Shown piece after piece: positions 21,562 to 33,069 of a stretch of 64,000 nucleotides of DNA. Position 1 is the first letter of the stretch. Each line of letters starts with the position of its first letter. The notes under the pieces are model-generated. The model saw nothing but the letters and a program-made list of their open reading frames with translations, was not told the DNA's origin and made no database searches. The translations under genes were made by a program, and so were the position numbers. Origin of the DNA: Acanthococcus lagerstroemiae (lineage: Eukaryota; Arthropoda; Insecta; Hemiptera; Eriococcidae); NCBI GenBank assembly GCA_031841125.1, contig CM063106.1, positions 14,198,001 through 14,262,000 on the forward strand, read 5' to 3'.

Positions 21562-23203
21562 CGGAAAGTCGGCGCTCGGAAAATTCTCTGGGCCAGTCAG
21601 CAAAATTGGAAAAGTGAGGATTTTTTAAAGTTTCACCTAACGTTTTTCGTATTTTAGTTGGCATTTTTGCTGTTCACCCTCCCTCCCCTAACCCAAACAA
21701 AAGTTGATACCCACGGCCCTACTTCGTTTTTTTAAGAACGTGTAAAAACTCCTGAGTTTCCATCAACAGTCTCTTTAAGTCAAATTTAATTAATACTCCA
21801 GCACCGCTGGATCTTGAGGAGGCCTGGACAAGACTACTCTTGGGAAGAAATATGTCTTTTTGGATAAAATGAAATTCAGTTTTTTTCTTAAGCCCCTGAG
21901 ACTCCTGGTGAAGCTAAGTTCAATGTAATTACGTTTCAGCTGATTTCGACTATGCTGTCCACAGCTTACAAAATATTGGATTTTTAAGTCTGTTAGAGGA
22001 ATGCACTTACCGAGGGAGAAAGAGCAGTGTACCTTATAAGACTCTTTATAAAGTTCAAAGAAGTTTTTAAACATTCTGAGCAGCGTTTAACTTACATAAG
22101 GAGCCAGGAGAAAGGAACCCGTTCGCTCTTACAAAGAGGGGCGCCTTAAAGATGGCGTGAATGAAGCAAGCCTTCTTCTGTCTAAGACGTAGAATGCTAA
22201 AAGAATAATAGAAATAAAAGTTTATAGAAAAAAAGATAAGAATGAAGGAAGAAAGCTTTCTACTGACTTATTTTTTGTGAATTCGACAATGTTCAGCACA
22301 CAAGTTTTTTAAACAAGAAAGATTCGTGGATCATACGAATTGATTTGTACTGGACTTGAGGTACTAATCCCGTCTCAAATAGCTTGAAATCAATTTTGGG
22401 CTTGGTATTCGTCCCCGAATGTGGGTGCCTTAAATACACAGAGCTAGTCTTTGTTCTCCTTCGGCATTCGTACTCATCTTCTGGAGAACGCGCAGGCCCG
22501 TAGCCAGACTATGATTCTTGAGGGGACAAATGATATAGTGGGGAGGGCAAATTATGTTTTGAAAATCTGTCAAAATCAAGTACGTAGGTGCATATACCTA
22601 TAGGTTTTTTGGCCGAGGTGAGATCCGAATAAAAAGTGGACAACCCGAGATCCGTTTTAAAATATTTGTAGGTATTTCAGAGTATATTTTATGTCGAAAT
22701 AGGTACTCAGAAATATAAGTTCAATTGTTACACCCACAGAAGGGGTAAGAAAATTGGGAAAAAAAATTCTATGATAAATTAATTCAGCACAATATGAGAG
22801 CTAGTGTAAAAATTTCGTAAGGTGAGATCACATACATATATGGTAGAAATTAACTGACCAAGCTGAGATCCTGCTGCGTAGCCAATAATGCAGGGTGAAT
22901 AATCATGCTCGAATGTACGATTTTGTATACTCGTAAATCGTCATGTCTGGCTCAATTCTGGGTAGGAAGATGGGAGCGTTTTTTGTCGCCTTTATTCCGG
23001 TCAGTGATTTTTTCAAAAATCAAGTTCTTCTTCATTTATCATTCGCGGTTAAACGCAAGCGAATTTTTTTCGTACAAAATCTAGTTACAACGTGACTGAA
23101 ATTCTGACTTAATCTGAACCCCGATCAGATTCTTATTCATTCAGTACCTAAATTTACTAAATTATAAAATGCAACATAATGTAAATCGAAATGTTAAAAA
23201 ACG
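21562..23203. other. Noncoding stretch, nothing firm recognised
   Basis: No exon or transposase. Around 22490-22550 the phrase GGCCCGTAGCCAGACTATGATT resembles a decayed hAT MITE end (CAGTGGCGTAGCCAGG type), too weak to call. Confidence 0.4.
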
Positions 23204-23525
23204 GTGAAAAAACCTCCGCTTCCGATTCTACCGAAATCAAAAGTCATTGCAGAAAATTTTACCGAAAAATTAAACCCTAGTACAAACTCAAGAAATTCGG
23301 AGAACCTTGAAATAAGGAATAAGTTAGACTTGGGAGAAGAATTTGAAGAAACCTTTAAAAAAATCAAACAGGAACAGGAGGTACTTTAACAGAAGTTGAA
23401 AACTTATGAATTTGAAATAAGCCACATTATGAATGATGAGGGAGCAAGAAAGTCAACCTCAAAATTCCAAAAATTAACCTCGTTCATGTCTCATACGATC
23501 AATTCCGATTCGGACGATAATACCT
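23204..23525 (+). pseudogene. Possible coding relic, unknown origin
   Basis: The frame MKKPPLPILPKSK... NLEIRNKLDLGEEFEETF KKIKQEQEVL ends at a stop, then continues in frame as QKLKTYEFEISHIMNDEG and FMSHTINSDSDDN before another stop. The charged, coiled-coil-like composition is more protein-like than its surroundings, and further broken open pieces extend to about 24230. I do not recognise the family; a decayed retroelement or gene remnant are both possible. Confidence 0.25.
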
Positions 23526-25430
23526 AAGCTCGTTGGAGAAATGTGTGAAAACAGGGAAGGACTACTAAGCAACCCCAAGAAGAACAACTCCAACTCCGAA
23601 TTATAAAATCATGAAAGCAAATAGAGCTACTAGGTAACCCAAATAGGAACAATCCCAAGTCCCCAAGTCGGACTCAAATTATGATAAGAGACAATTTCAC
23701 CCAAATAAGGACCTCTCCGAACCAGATCCGGAGTACACCTTTAATATTATTTTATCCGATAGCGTAGAATATTCAAATAATGGAAGCGATGAGGAAAATT
23801 TCATAAATCTTTAAAAATAAAAAAGAAGCAAAATCTGTAGGTATACATAAAATTCAATCCTTGGTAAATTTCAGAAACATTTAATGAAGAATTTTAGCTA
23901 CTTAATGAATTTAGTGATTGCTGCGACGAAGCAGATAGCTTAAGAAAACACTTAATAAAAAATACTTTGCTAAATCAGAAAATTTTGCCTAGGATTTAAA
24001 AAGAAGAATGGACGAAATTCAATTCCTTCAAACTTCAGAAATTCATGGAAACATGTAAACTTTCCTCAATGAGAAGAACTTCGGCCTTTTATTGAAAGAA
24101 ACTCGAATACATTTTTTCAGTTCTTGAAATAGAAGAAGCTTGTTCAATCACAGGGTTAAAAAAGGAGAAAAAGTCTGGTTTCCTCCCTCATCCGTAATAA
24201 GAACCTGTTCCTCTCCTTAAGCAAGAATAAAAAAATCACCATTTCCCTTTGGATAATTTTCTATGACAAAAGAATTCCGCCCCTCCCCCCCCCCAAAAAA
24301 AAAAAGAATAATTGTAAAAGAAAACTGTGCGCTATTGCCTCATCTGTTTAACTTCAACTTTGACTTTGATTAAGTGTAACTTCAGATTTTTTTACTTTTG
24401 CTTTCGATAATATTTTTAAACATTTTTTCTTTAATAAATGAATTTTTAAACCTATTTACATATGTACTGTTTTTGTGGAACTGTCCAAAAAATTTTTGGT
24501 ACTGCCCAATGTAGACAGTGTTGCCCATTAAGCCCCTGAAAAAATAAGCATATTCAGAATAAAATATCATGTTTCAAATTCGATTACGAAAGCGTAAGTC
24601 ACAAAGGAAAGAATTGAAAAATCGGAAGAAAAATCAAAATAGAATTGTGGTAAAAGGACCAAAAACCATAACTCACCATACAGGAGAAAATTGTAATCCC
24701 GAATAAAGTAAGCCAAAAAGGAAAACGTAAAAAAATTATCGCCAAAGTCATATTATCTTCCTTCTTTGAATAAGAAGTGGGTACCTGGTTTTTCTTTTTG
24801 AATATAAACATAAAAATGAAAAACTAAACGCATTCTCTTCACTGTCAATGAAGAAAGATAATTGTTTCTTGATGCGAAAAATTTGTCCTTTGACTCGAAA
24901 ATTTAATAAATTACCCACGATACCCCCCCCCTCCCCTCCCAAACAAGTGTAGAATTTATTCTACAAGATCTATTCTACACGTAGAATAAAAAGAAATTTA
25001 CGCCAGTTACAATCCTGATGCGGATTGAACGAGAGAAAGGAATCAGTGATACCAAAATAAAGTATCAAAAAATGTGTAGTAATCCATAATCTTACTGCGG
25101 CAATAAGAAAGTAAAAACAAATTCTTTCTGATTTCCTTAGGGAGGCAAGTGGCATGTAGCAGTGGTTGCCCCCACCCTTGGCCACGGGCCTGACAATGCG
25201 GCTACTTTCCACAATGAAAGTGTGGAAGTGTTGTCTTCGCATGTCCACGGGGTATTCCTCCTTCACAGTATCTATAAACGAACTTAATAAATTAACGTGA
25301 ACCAAAATCACGTAACAGCCCTTATCAACAATCTTTGAGATCTCCCAAAAATGTTCGAAAATTGGACGAAGTTTTTCACGTTATCTTCGAGTAAAAGTCA
25401 CCTCATAATGGTTTCTCTCCTCATCCCTCT
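23526..25430. other. AT-rich noncoding stretch
   Basis: Possible extension of the relic above to about 24230, then ordinary AT-rich DNA. CCACCCTTGGCCACGGGCCTG near 25171 may be a worn MITE end. No supported gene. Confidence 0.4.
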
Positions 25431-25479
25431 CAAATAATAATTTCTTTCACGATTGCATTTTTTCAGCTCGTCTATTTTC

Positions 25480-26720
25480 CGGCCTAGTCGAATTTCAATT
25501 TCGATATTGTTTCCTTCGCTCCCAGCTGATAACCTTTACCGGGAGGGATCGTTCACGACTGAAAACAGCAAACGGACATTCCGCGAATGATTGAGCTTTT
25601 CGAAATGCAAGTCAAGGCGACCTTGTCGCCCAGTTCGAAAAGCGCGTTTACACGCGAAGCAGACATCGAAAGCTGTCGGTTATGTACATTTTTATCGTCT
25701 TAACGATCTCGCTTTTCAATGAATTTCTCGACTGGTTCGAGTCAAGGGTGTTCCTTTAGCCGAAGGTCAGAATTCGTGTCTGCTCTGGCCTCCCGGCTCC
25801 GCGGCTTTTGCCCTGCCCACCCTGACAACCGCGCTTATAACGCAGTCGCCGACGTGAAAATCGATTCAGTCGCGTGCTTCGCGATCGTCGCCGATTTCAG
25901 ATTCGTTACGCGGTTTCGAAAATCGTGAGTCCGCGTTTTACGAAACCGAGCGAGCGGTTTCAAAATTTTGAGAGAAATTCTGCTCGTGTTAGGCGGCGCC
26001 GCGGCGCGGCTTCGCGCTTTCGTCGTCTCGTTCGCCATTAAATTCACCACGAAGTCTGATTTACATATTAATTTTTTGGTCGTTCGTGGCGAGAGATTGG
26101 TTTTCTGCTTTTCGCGACGAAGCAAAGCGAAGGTCTCAGGCGTCACGTGCGGCTGCGCTTCAACCCATAAATATTCGCGGAATCGAGGGCAATTTTTCCT
26201 TTCCTCGTTTCCTCTTTTCCCGGTGCGCAAAGTAGCTCGTGAAAAATGCAGAAATTATCGAATCGTTCGTGATTTAATTGCGCCCGAGCATGTTCGACAA
26301 GATTTACCGTCCGTTTCAATCAGTCGCCGCCGTCGTGGAGCGCCGCGGCATACGCGACTTTATACCACGAACTCGATTCCGAAATACGCCTACGAGATGA
26401 ACCGCCCGGTACACGTGTTAGTGAGGTTGCCTAAGCGGCCGGGGCTCGCGATGTCGAAGAACGTTGTGCCGCTATCCGGTGGGCAGCCGCGGAGTGCGGA
26501 AGACCGGGCCAGATTCAAGGTCAGCCGCGTGAAAGATCCAGCGGATAGCGGTAATTGTTCTGTGCAATGGGCGACAAATTGGTGGAGGAGTGGCGATTGC
26601 AGTCGTGAGAATGCGCGTGTGCAGCACACGCGGTCAACTTCAGTTGCTCCGTTTTGTGGTTAGGCGTGGATGTGAGGGGGGAGAGAAAGAGAAGAGAGAG
26701 GGCAGCGGGGGCAGTCGCCC
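25480..26720 (+). promoter_or_regulatory. CpG-rich block, candidate promoter and 5' region
   Basis: In an otherwise AT-rich window this 1.2-kb block is rich in CG dinucleotides (runs such as GCGGCGCCGCGGCGCGG near 25993). Long open frames on both strands here follow from base composition, not from demonstrated coding. It precedes and contains the candidate exon at 26397-26550. A perfect palindrome CGCGTGTGC-A-GCACACGCG lies at 26614-26632 just downstream. Best read as a housekeeping-type promoter with its first exon. Confidence 0.4.
26397..26550 (+). CDS. Candidate first coding exon with an RFKV motif
   Basis: ATG at 26397 opens 51 codons plus one base, ending at the donor AGCG|GTAATT (intron from 26551, phase 1). 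The peptide starts MNRPVHVLVRLPKRPG and ends SAEDRARFKVSRVKDPADS. RFKV fits the RFx[V/I] docking motif for SPAK/OSR1 kinases; such motifs occur in the N-termini of NKCC-type SLC12 cotransporters, where one is followed by a short V..DPA-like stretch. That makes an SLC12-type N-terminus a possibility, not an identification. The upstream frame is open to 25968, so the start is a choice of the ATG nearest the protein-like part. The phase excludes direct splicing to 52007. Confidence 0.35.
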
Positions 26721-27871
26721 CTCGGAGAAGAAAATCGCAACTGCAGTTTCTGTTGAAAAGTTGACTGACGGAAAAGTTTTACGGGGTTTCAAACACGCCT
26801 GTAAGAGGAACGAATGTTGATATTTCAAGATCATTTTTTTTCATTTTTAGAATTTTTGAATGGAATCTTTTGTGTACATGTTGCGCAACACATTGGCAAC
26901 ATTGGGCATGCAGCAAGATCTGTACAGGAGGGGGAAATGACGTTTTCAGAAAAATTATGACCACGACGAGGACATAACTAGCCACGACAACGACATAGTA
27001 AGTGACAATGTGGAAGTTGCGAGGTAGAAAATGTTTTCGCATTTTTTATAAATTTGCTGCGGCCTATGAATTGTAACGGTTTTTATATTACCACGGCCGG
27101 CACTTTTTAATTTTTCAACAAGTAAGTGCAAATTCAAGACCACTGACGAGGGTAATTTGTAGGAAAGGGGTAACATTTTTGTCTCAGCACGTACATAAAA
27201 TTACAACATCCCCCCCCTTTTGTAATTTAAATGGTTGAGTGCTGTGTTTTTTTTTTCGTCATTTAAATTCAAAGTGACCACTTAGTCATTTTCTCAATGC
27301 AGGGGCGGAAATAGGGAGTGGCTGGGGGCTGCTCCTTCCGGTTTAAAAATTACCCTCCCTAAATGAAAAATGTAAAACTGTATAAGTACCGCTACTATCG
27401 TTTGTGATGTTGTCCTTTTTTCTCTTTTTTTTTTCTTACAAAAGAAGCGTCACAGTGAAAAAATCTATTTTTGTAGTTTTTGTGGTTTTTTTGGAGGAGG
27501 GGGGACTATTTTTTGGATTTTTAAAAGTTACTAGCTGACCTGCATCGCGGGTCATTTATGGACCCTGGGCTTAAGTGAGTTGGCTAAAGTGAGTTGATTT
27601 AAGTGAGATCGATACCATCACCCCCCCCCCCTATTTCGAGGGATAAAGAGTGTAAAGGAGCCTAATCGTGATCCTCCTGATAACGAAAAAGACCAAGGTA
27701 GATGTGTGTGAGTGCCCAAAGTGAGTAAAGTATAAAGTTCAAAGCTGTTTGAGAACCTTTTTTCTAAAGCAAAGCATTAGTCAAAAGAAAACACCTACGT
27801 AAATCCACATTTTTCTCCTTACATTCCACGTAATAATAACCATAAATCTTTCTACAAACTCAAAAGAAAAC
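26551..27871. other. Putative intronic or intergenic DNA
   Basis: After the CpG-rich block the sequence turns AT-rich. Near 27570-27612 AAGTGAGTTG recurs three times with a G(A)TC variant. GGGGCGGAAATAGGGAGTGG near 27302 may be a worn MITE end. No gene supported. Confidence 0.4.
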
Positions 27872-28004
27872 CTGGAGACCTATTATGAAACTTTTATCAC
27901 GATACCACGAATCGTTACAGTGGTAACTTGATAGGGTTTACTGTACAAGTTACCACTGTAACGATTTGTGGTATCGTAATAAAAGTTTCACAGTATGTCT
28001 CCAG
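27872..28004. repeat. Long inverted repeat, 59-bp arms, 15-nt loop
   Basis: 27872-27930 and 27946-28004 are reverse complements at 54 of 59 positions, starting CTGGAGAC at both outer ends and meeting at GTGGTAACTTG / CAAGTTACCAC. As RNA it would fold into one long hairpin. It could be a palindromic MITE or a hairpin source of small RNA. Confidence 0.9.
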
Positions 28005-28019
28005 AACATGTTTAGTATA

Positions 28020-28688
28020 ATATGAAGATGATGATAATGATAAGAAAGTTATCAGTCTTATGACCGGTTTAATGCAGCTCCCCATTTCTCCTTATCTTGT
28101 GCAAGTTCTTTAATTTCCAAATAACTCTTACATTTGACATCCTTGAATATCTGTTGAACATACTGGAATCTTTGCCGACCTACTCAATTCTTTCCTTCTA
28201 GCAGGAGTGATATTATTCCTGGGTGCCTCAAATTATGCCCTATTAGTTTATCATTCCTCGTCTTGAAACCATTCTAAATATCCATTTTAACCTGTTACAC
28301 TGTTAAGTATTTCCTCATCTCTTACCGTATCCGTCCATTTGATATTATTTTCCTACAGCATCACATTTCAACAGCTTTAATCCTTCTTGTCTCTAGTTTT
28401 CCTATGGTCCAAGTTTCTCATCCATACAACGCTACACTCCAAACGCATAAATTTTCAAAAATAAGTTTTGATTTCCAAATTTTCTTTTGATTTGAATAAA
28501 TTACTTTTTCGATAAAATTCTAATGTAGCTTGTGCTATTCTACTACTAATAGGTAATATCCCTTTTACACTTTCCACATTTTGTTATTTTACTTTTGATA
28601 CAGCAAAATTCGCTGACTTCCGCAATTTTTCCCTGAATAATTTTTATTTTAAGCTATCATGTTCACATCAATTACATACCATCACTTT

Positions 28689-28722
<34 letters not shown>

Positions 28723-28940
28723 TTTTTATACAGTATTCTAACTCAAAATCTCCTCCATTCCATTGAAAATATTTTCATATTTTCCAAATCAGTACTTCTT
28801 TCAGTTAATAAGACAATATCATCTGCAAACCTGAACATCTTTACTGGCTCTCCATGTATAGTTACACCTGCTTCAAATTTTTCTTTTATTTCTTTTATAG
28901 CCCACTCTATGTACAAATTAAATAATACCTACTGGCTTCC
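28020..28940 (-). mobile_element. Non-LTR retrotransposon, reverse transcriptase and 3' end relic
   Basis: The minus strand carries KMFRFADDIVLLTE (28800-28842), the catalytic ADD box of a non-LTR reverse transcriptase, preceded by HGEPV-like sequence. It runs to a 3' end near 28020 with GATGATGATAATGATAAG tail-like repeats. The last 400 bases match the end of the plus-strand element at 34400-34800 (same family). A poly(T) run at 28690-28719 and several stops break it. Confidence 0.8.
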
Positions 28941-28961
28941 CATCGGTATGCGCCACAATTC

Positions 28962-29672
28962 GGGGAATATGGCTGAAGTGTTACCAAAACCGAATTTAGC
29001 GACCTTTGGAACTAATTATTGGATACTCATACAAAACTTTATAAAGTACTAGAACCCCTTCCTCCATCATTGCATGGATCTCAATTTCAAATAGGGCGAA
29101 GTAGATGGAAGGAAGGAGGTGAATAAGTCCCCTAAACGATATAACTCTGTGAAGTGGTAAAGTAGCTGAAGAAGATGATTATTTTCATAAGGTTTGTGCA
29201 TCTGTGTGAAAAAGTAATAATTCTTAGCAGGGATATCTTGAACTTCATTTTGAGCAGTTCTGATCCAGATACAAGAAAATTGCTAATGACCTTTTTTATG
29301 GGAAAGTCAATTTACAATCTATTGCAAACAAAAATACAGTAGTTTATGAGAGCAAGTTTCATGGGACATTGAAAAAATGTGAAGGTTTTCCGATATAATT
29401 TGTACTAAAATTGATTTTATGAACTCCCTGTATAACCAAACCGACCATTTTTTTCTGTGGTTACCTTAACTGCCCTCTATTATTACCTACTGGTACCACC
29501 CTTTTGTACATCTCCAGTCGTGAGAAGAAAAACAATTTCGCGATAGAAAATTTTTCAAAATTTGACCTTAACTCAGCCCCTTCAAAAGTAAGAGTATGCA
29601 AACATATCTACATATTGTCGGGGTTGGTTGTCTACTTACCCGGTAGAAGGAGGCAAAAGAGACACTCTGTAT
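28962..29672 (-). repeat. Interspersed repeat of about 0.7 kb, copy 2
   Basis: Reverse complement of the family member at 4322-5050 over its length; its start (read minus) is ATACAGAGTGTCTCTTTTGC at 29672. It abuts the retrotransposon relic at 28020-28940. Confidence 0.75.
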
Positions 29673-29833
29673 AATATGCTTCCACCTAATTCTCGAAGTT
29701 TTCGTAGTAATATTCTGTAACTATGTAGTTTGACCCAACACGGAAAAATGATGCTGGCAGACGATAATCTCTTATCAAACAGCTATGATGGGACAACCAT
29801 AACGAGGACAAATAAGGGTATTGAAGGTTGATT

Positions 29834-30262
29834 TTATTCTTTTAACTGTTCTGGCGTAGCTTCGTTTATTTTTATTAGAAACTTCCTGAGCTGATTAAAG
29901 GCATCTGCGGGGACCCTTTGGTCTTTGATTTCTTCCAAATTTTTCTGATCTAGGTACGCAAACATCCGATACATCGATTTATCAAATCTTGCAATCATAC
30001 TTGACACCACAGTGTCTGGTATATCGTAGTAATTTTTTGTTCTGTAATTATCATAATATTCGTCAAATTTTGATCCGTCTGAAGAAACTATTTCGCCGAT
30101 CTTTTTTTTTCTTTTTTTTTTTTTTTTGATGCGTTTAATAGACCGCTTGTCTTCTACAATGGCTTCGATTCCTTTTTCTTTCATAATTGAATTCCCTTTT
30201 TCTACAATATTATCAGCCGCTGACTTGACTTCATCAAAATCTCGCGAGAAAGATGATATGTG
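29834..30262 (-). mobile_element. hAT (ZMYM/TTF-like) transposase fragment
   Basis: An open minus frame from about 30262 reads SSFSRDFDEVKSAADNIVEK, then a Lys-rich stretch (KKKKKRKKK), then FDEYYDNYRTKNYYDIPDTV and MIARFDKSMYRMFAYLDQKN before a stop at 29834. The order basic linker, then Y..I.DT...MI.RF, resembles the middle part of insect hAT-type transposases related to ZMYM1 and the 52-kDa repressor. No DDE residues or terminal repeats were located, so it is a fragment. Being open for more than 140 codons it is younger or more constrained than other relics here. Confidence 0.5.
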
Positions 30263-30509
30263 TGTATTTCACTTTTTTGCTCACTGCATTTCTGTTTAAG
30301 ATCAACGCCGCCGCGACACGTGCTTCATTTTATTTTTTGCGTGTTGATTGTTTTTCAACCAACCGGCGTCGCAGCGCCAAAAACGCAGCGGCGCACCGAT
30401 TTGCCATACGTCCCATCGGCCCCTGTATGTAGGCGCGTCAACGCGGTATCCTGGACGACATATCCATGTAACAATATCCTTCCGTGCAGCGGTCGAATTC
30501 TTTCTTTTT

Positions 30510-30770
30510 GGTCCTATCATGCGCGACGGTCCGGAATCCTTGGAGAAAACTGTAATACAGGGGAAAGTCCCAGGCTCAAGAGAACGGGGTCACTCGCGGA
30601 ATCGATACATTGACCAAATCCCGAAGGTCACCAGAAGAAGATTCGTCGAATGTCTGCGAGCCACAGAGGACAGGAATAGTGAGAGATGTCTTGGAAATGA
30701 TGGCCTCATGGTTCACGATGCTCGGAATCGAGCGGGCCGATTGGGAGAGAGGGTGCCCAATCGTTTGTAC
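30510..30770 (+). mobile_element. Non-LTR retrotransposon C-terminal relic
   Basis: The plus frame reads FGPIMRDGPESLEKTVIQGK, then VPGSRERGHSRNRYIDQI and RRFVECLRATEDRNSERCLG. This matches the usual tail of insect APE-type elements (GH..R...LEK.I..G.V.G.R.RGR...R..D.I). It sits in a GC-richer segment and its reading frame continues by chance to 30920. Confidence 0.7.
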
Positions 30771-31924
30771 AAAATCAAGCTTCTCACCATTTTGATCATT
30801 GATTATGCACACCTGTGCTGGACCAGACAGTCGATCTTCAGTGTTAAGATGGTATGGCGTTTATTGCAGTACCATGAAAACGCGAAACCGCAATATAAGA
30901 TGAAAAACGAGCAGACGTGACATATTACTCGTTAACTTTTCTGAAACAATGACAAAGCGAGTGCACGTGTTCTGTGATTGGGCCTGTACGTAATATTTTC
31001 GACGTAATATTTTCACTTTCATCGTCATTAACGCGGCGCTTCTTGACTGTCGGACATTATTCGGCTTAACAGCCTCGGCAGAGTCTTCCGTTTGATGAGG
31101 AACCTAAACCAAGAAAGGAAAGAAACCTCTAATTTAAACGCCGGTCCGGCGAAGCGAGTGCGCTTGGACAATTGGGATGAGGAATTGAGCGCGTGGTCTG
31201 CAAATCGGTTAACAACGGACTCCGCCTGAAGAGGGATGAAAATTTATGGACGCGAGAAAGAGAGAGTTAATTATAAGGTTTTGTCTGGTCGCGAATGGAC
31301 GTCGATTATAGACAGAAATATCTATATAGGCAGACTCTCGTCAGTTCTTCACGCGAAACTGAAATTATATTTGCGCGCAGAAAAAAAAATGCCTGAGTTG
31401 ACGGTGAAAAGCGATCGTCCGGCACACGTGAGTCGAATGTGGTATATACGACTTACAGAGATAGAAAAAAAAAAAGAACTCAACCAACGGTTTCTGTTTT
31501 GGATACCTGCCTGGGGCGACATGGATGATGTATTGTTGTGAAATTGAATGTTGTCATTCGAGGTAAGACAAGAGTGACATATATAATGATTAGATATGTT
31601 TATGATAAAGCTTTGTAGCAAGTGGCAACTCGACTGCTGGATCAATGCGTTTCGCACAGGAGGTCTATTAAAATACGGCCGCATTAATGCTTGGATTCGT
31701 TAATCATCGTTCGTGAGAAATAAATCGAGAGTGCGTTAGCATTGGACTTTGTAAGAGCAGTAGGTAATTAGGCGATACACGATGAAAGAACTGACACAGT
31801 GATATACGTGTAGTCAGGTCACTGTGTATTAGGTACATCCCCGAGCGAGCTGGTGGCTCTGTGAAGGAATTTCTCCAGCTAGCAAAATCAAACTGTGTCG
31901 TTAAGAATGTATTCTTTAATTTGG
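30771..31924 (+). other. GC-richer segment with a 44-codon ORF, unassigned
   Basis: No gene can be supported firmly. A short frame at 31095-31229 reads MRNLNQERKETSN... with PAKRVRLDNWDEELSAW; PAKRVRLD resembles a c-Myc-type nuclear localisation signal. It has no splice evidence and may be chance. Other frames on both strands up to 31988 overlap each other and carry nothing recognisable. Confidence 0.3.
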
Positions 31925-32324
31925 TTAATTGAAGAGACTTGGTAAAATAGATGGGATAAAAAGATATAATATTAGAGGGAAATATCAAGAGGATATTGTA
32001 TTAGGATTAGAGATTGAAAAACCACCGGAAATAAAAAATGTGGAGGAAGAATGGGGTAAAATAAGGAAGGGAATATTAAAATCAGCAAAAGAAAAGCTTG
32101 GTAAAAGTAAAGGAGAAGAAAAGAAACCATGGATGAAGAAGGAAATCCTCAGAAAGATGGATGAACGAAGAAACGAAGGAAATGTAGGAATGCAAAAGGT
32201 AGGGAAGGTAGATTAGTTTATCAAAGGTTAAGGAATAAGATAAAGAGAGTGTGTAAAAAAGCAAAGGAGGATTGGATGAAAGAAAAAAGTGATGAGATAG
32301 AAGAATCTATGAATACAGGACAAA

Positions 32325-32616
32325 CAGGGACGTACCGATAGGGGTGAACATGACCCCCTCCCCCGTAGGAATTTTTCACTCAGCAGTTGGGAAAATTTAC
32401 CATTTCAATCAGGGACAAAAATAAAGGGCATGAGGGGGCAGCCTGTTGTGAAATTTTAGTAGATGGATCACGTGTCGGAAAAATTCAACAAGTCAAAAGA
32501 TTTTTTTTAGCCAATACAAAAGAATTTTGATATATGAGCATTTGGAGTTGAGTCAGTTGGGACTTTTACAGTTTTTGCTCCCCCTACCCCAGAAGAAAGT
32601 CTTCGCTACGTCCCTG
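32325..32616 (+). mobile_element. hAT-like MITE, CAGGGACGTACC family, copy 3
   Basis: Begins CAGGGACGTACC and ends GCTACGTCCCTG. Flanks AGGACAAA and AGGAAAGT suggest a decayed 8-bp duplication. It splits the retrotransposon between ESMNTGQ and VDLAYRKVKTEFDER, whose equivalents are contiguous in related elements, so the insertion point is clear. Interior GCAGTTGGGAAAATTTACCA and AGTTGGGACTTTTAC are family hallmarks. Confidence 0.8.
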
Positions 32617-33069
32617 AGGAAAGTAGACTTGGCATATAGAAAAGTAAAAACGGAGTTTGATGAAAGAAAGAAGTAAGCAATATAACAAATGAGGAGGGTG
32701 AGCCTATATACGCAGCTGAAGGAAACGTGAAAAGGTGGGCAGAGTATGTAGAAGGACTATATATAAGATTAAAGTTGGAAATAACTCGGTGATTGCATCC
32801 GTGAAGATGATTTTATTGTAAACCAATGTAACACGAATTATGGTACCATTTAATTAACTAATTAAATGAAGACATCGATGTATCTGTGAAGATGAAATCA
32901 CGAATTTATGATCACAATTCTCCAACATCAACTACAATTGTATCTGTCTACAACGCAGTAACTAAAAATACATATCTTCCACTCGAGCCCCACAACCGAC
33001 TAAAACGTTCCTGCGCTGGACTATCAAGTCCGATAACGTAGCGATAACATATCGCTATTTTACATATAT

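Noticed and set aside
25968..26663. 231-codon plus-strand open frame in the CpG-rich block
   Set aside because: Most of it is Arg/Ser/Ala-rich by composition, an equally long minus frame overlaps, and it runs through the better-supported donor at 26551. Only the 51-codon part from 26397 is kept, as a candidate.
30348..30920. 190-codon ORF as an intact host gene
   Set aside because: Its central part is retrotransposon C-terminal sequence and the ends show no family signal; treated as a relic with chance extensions.
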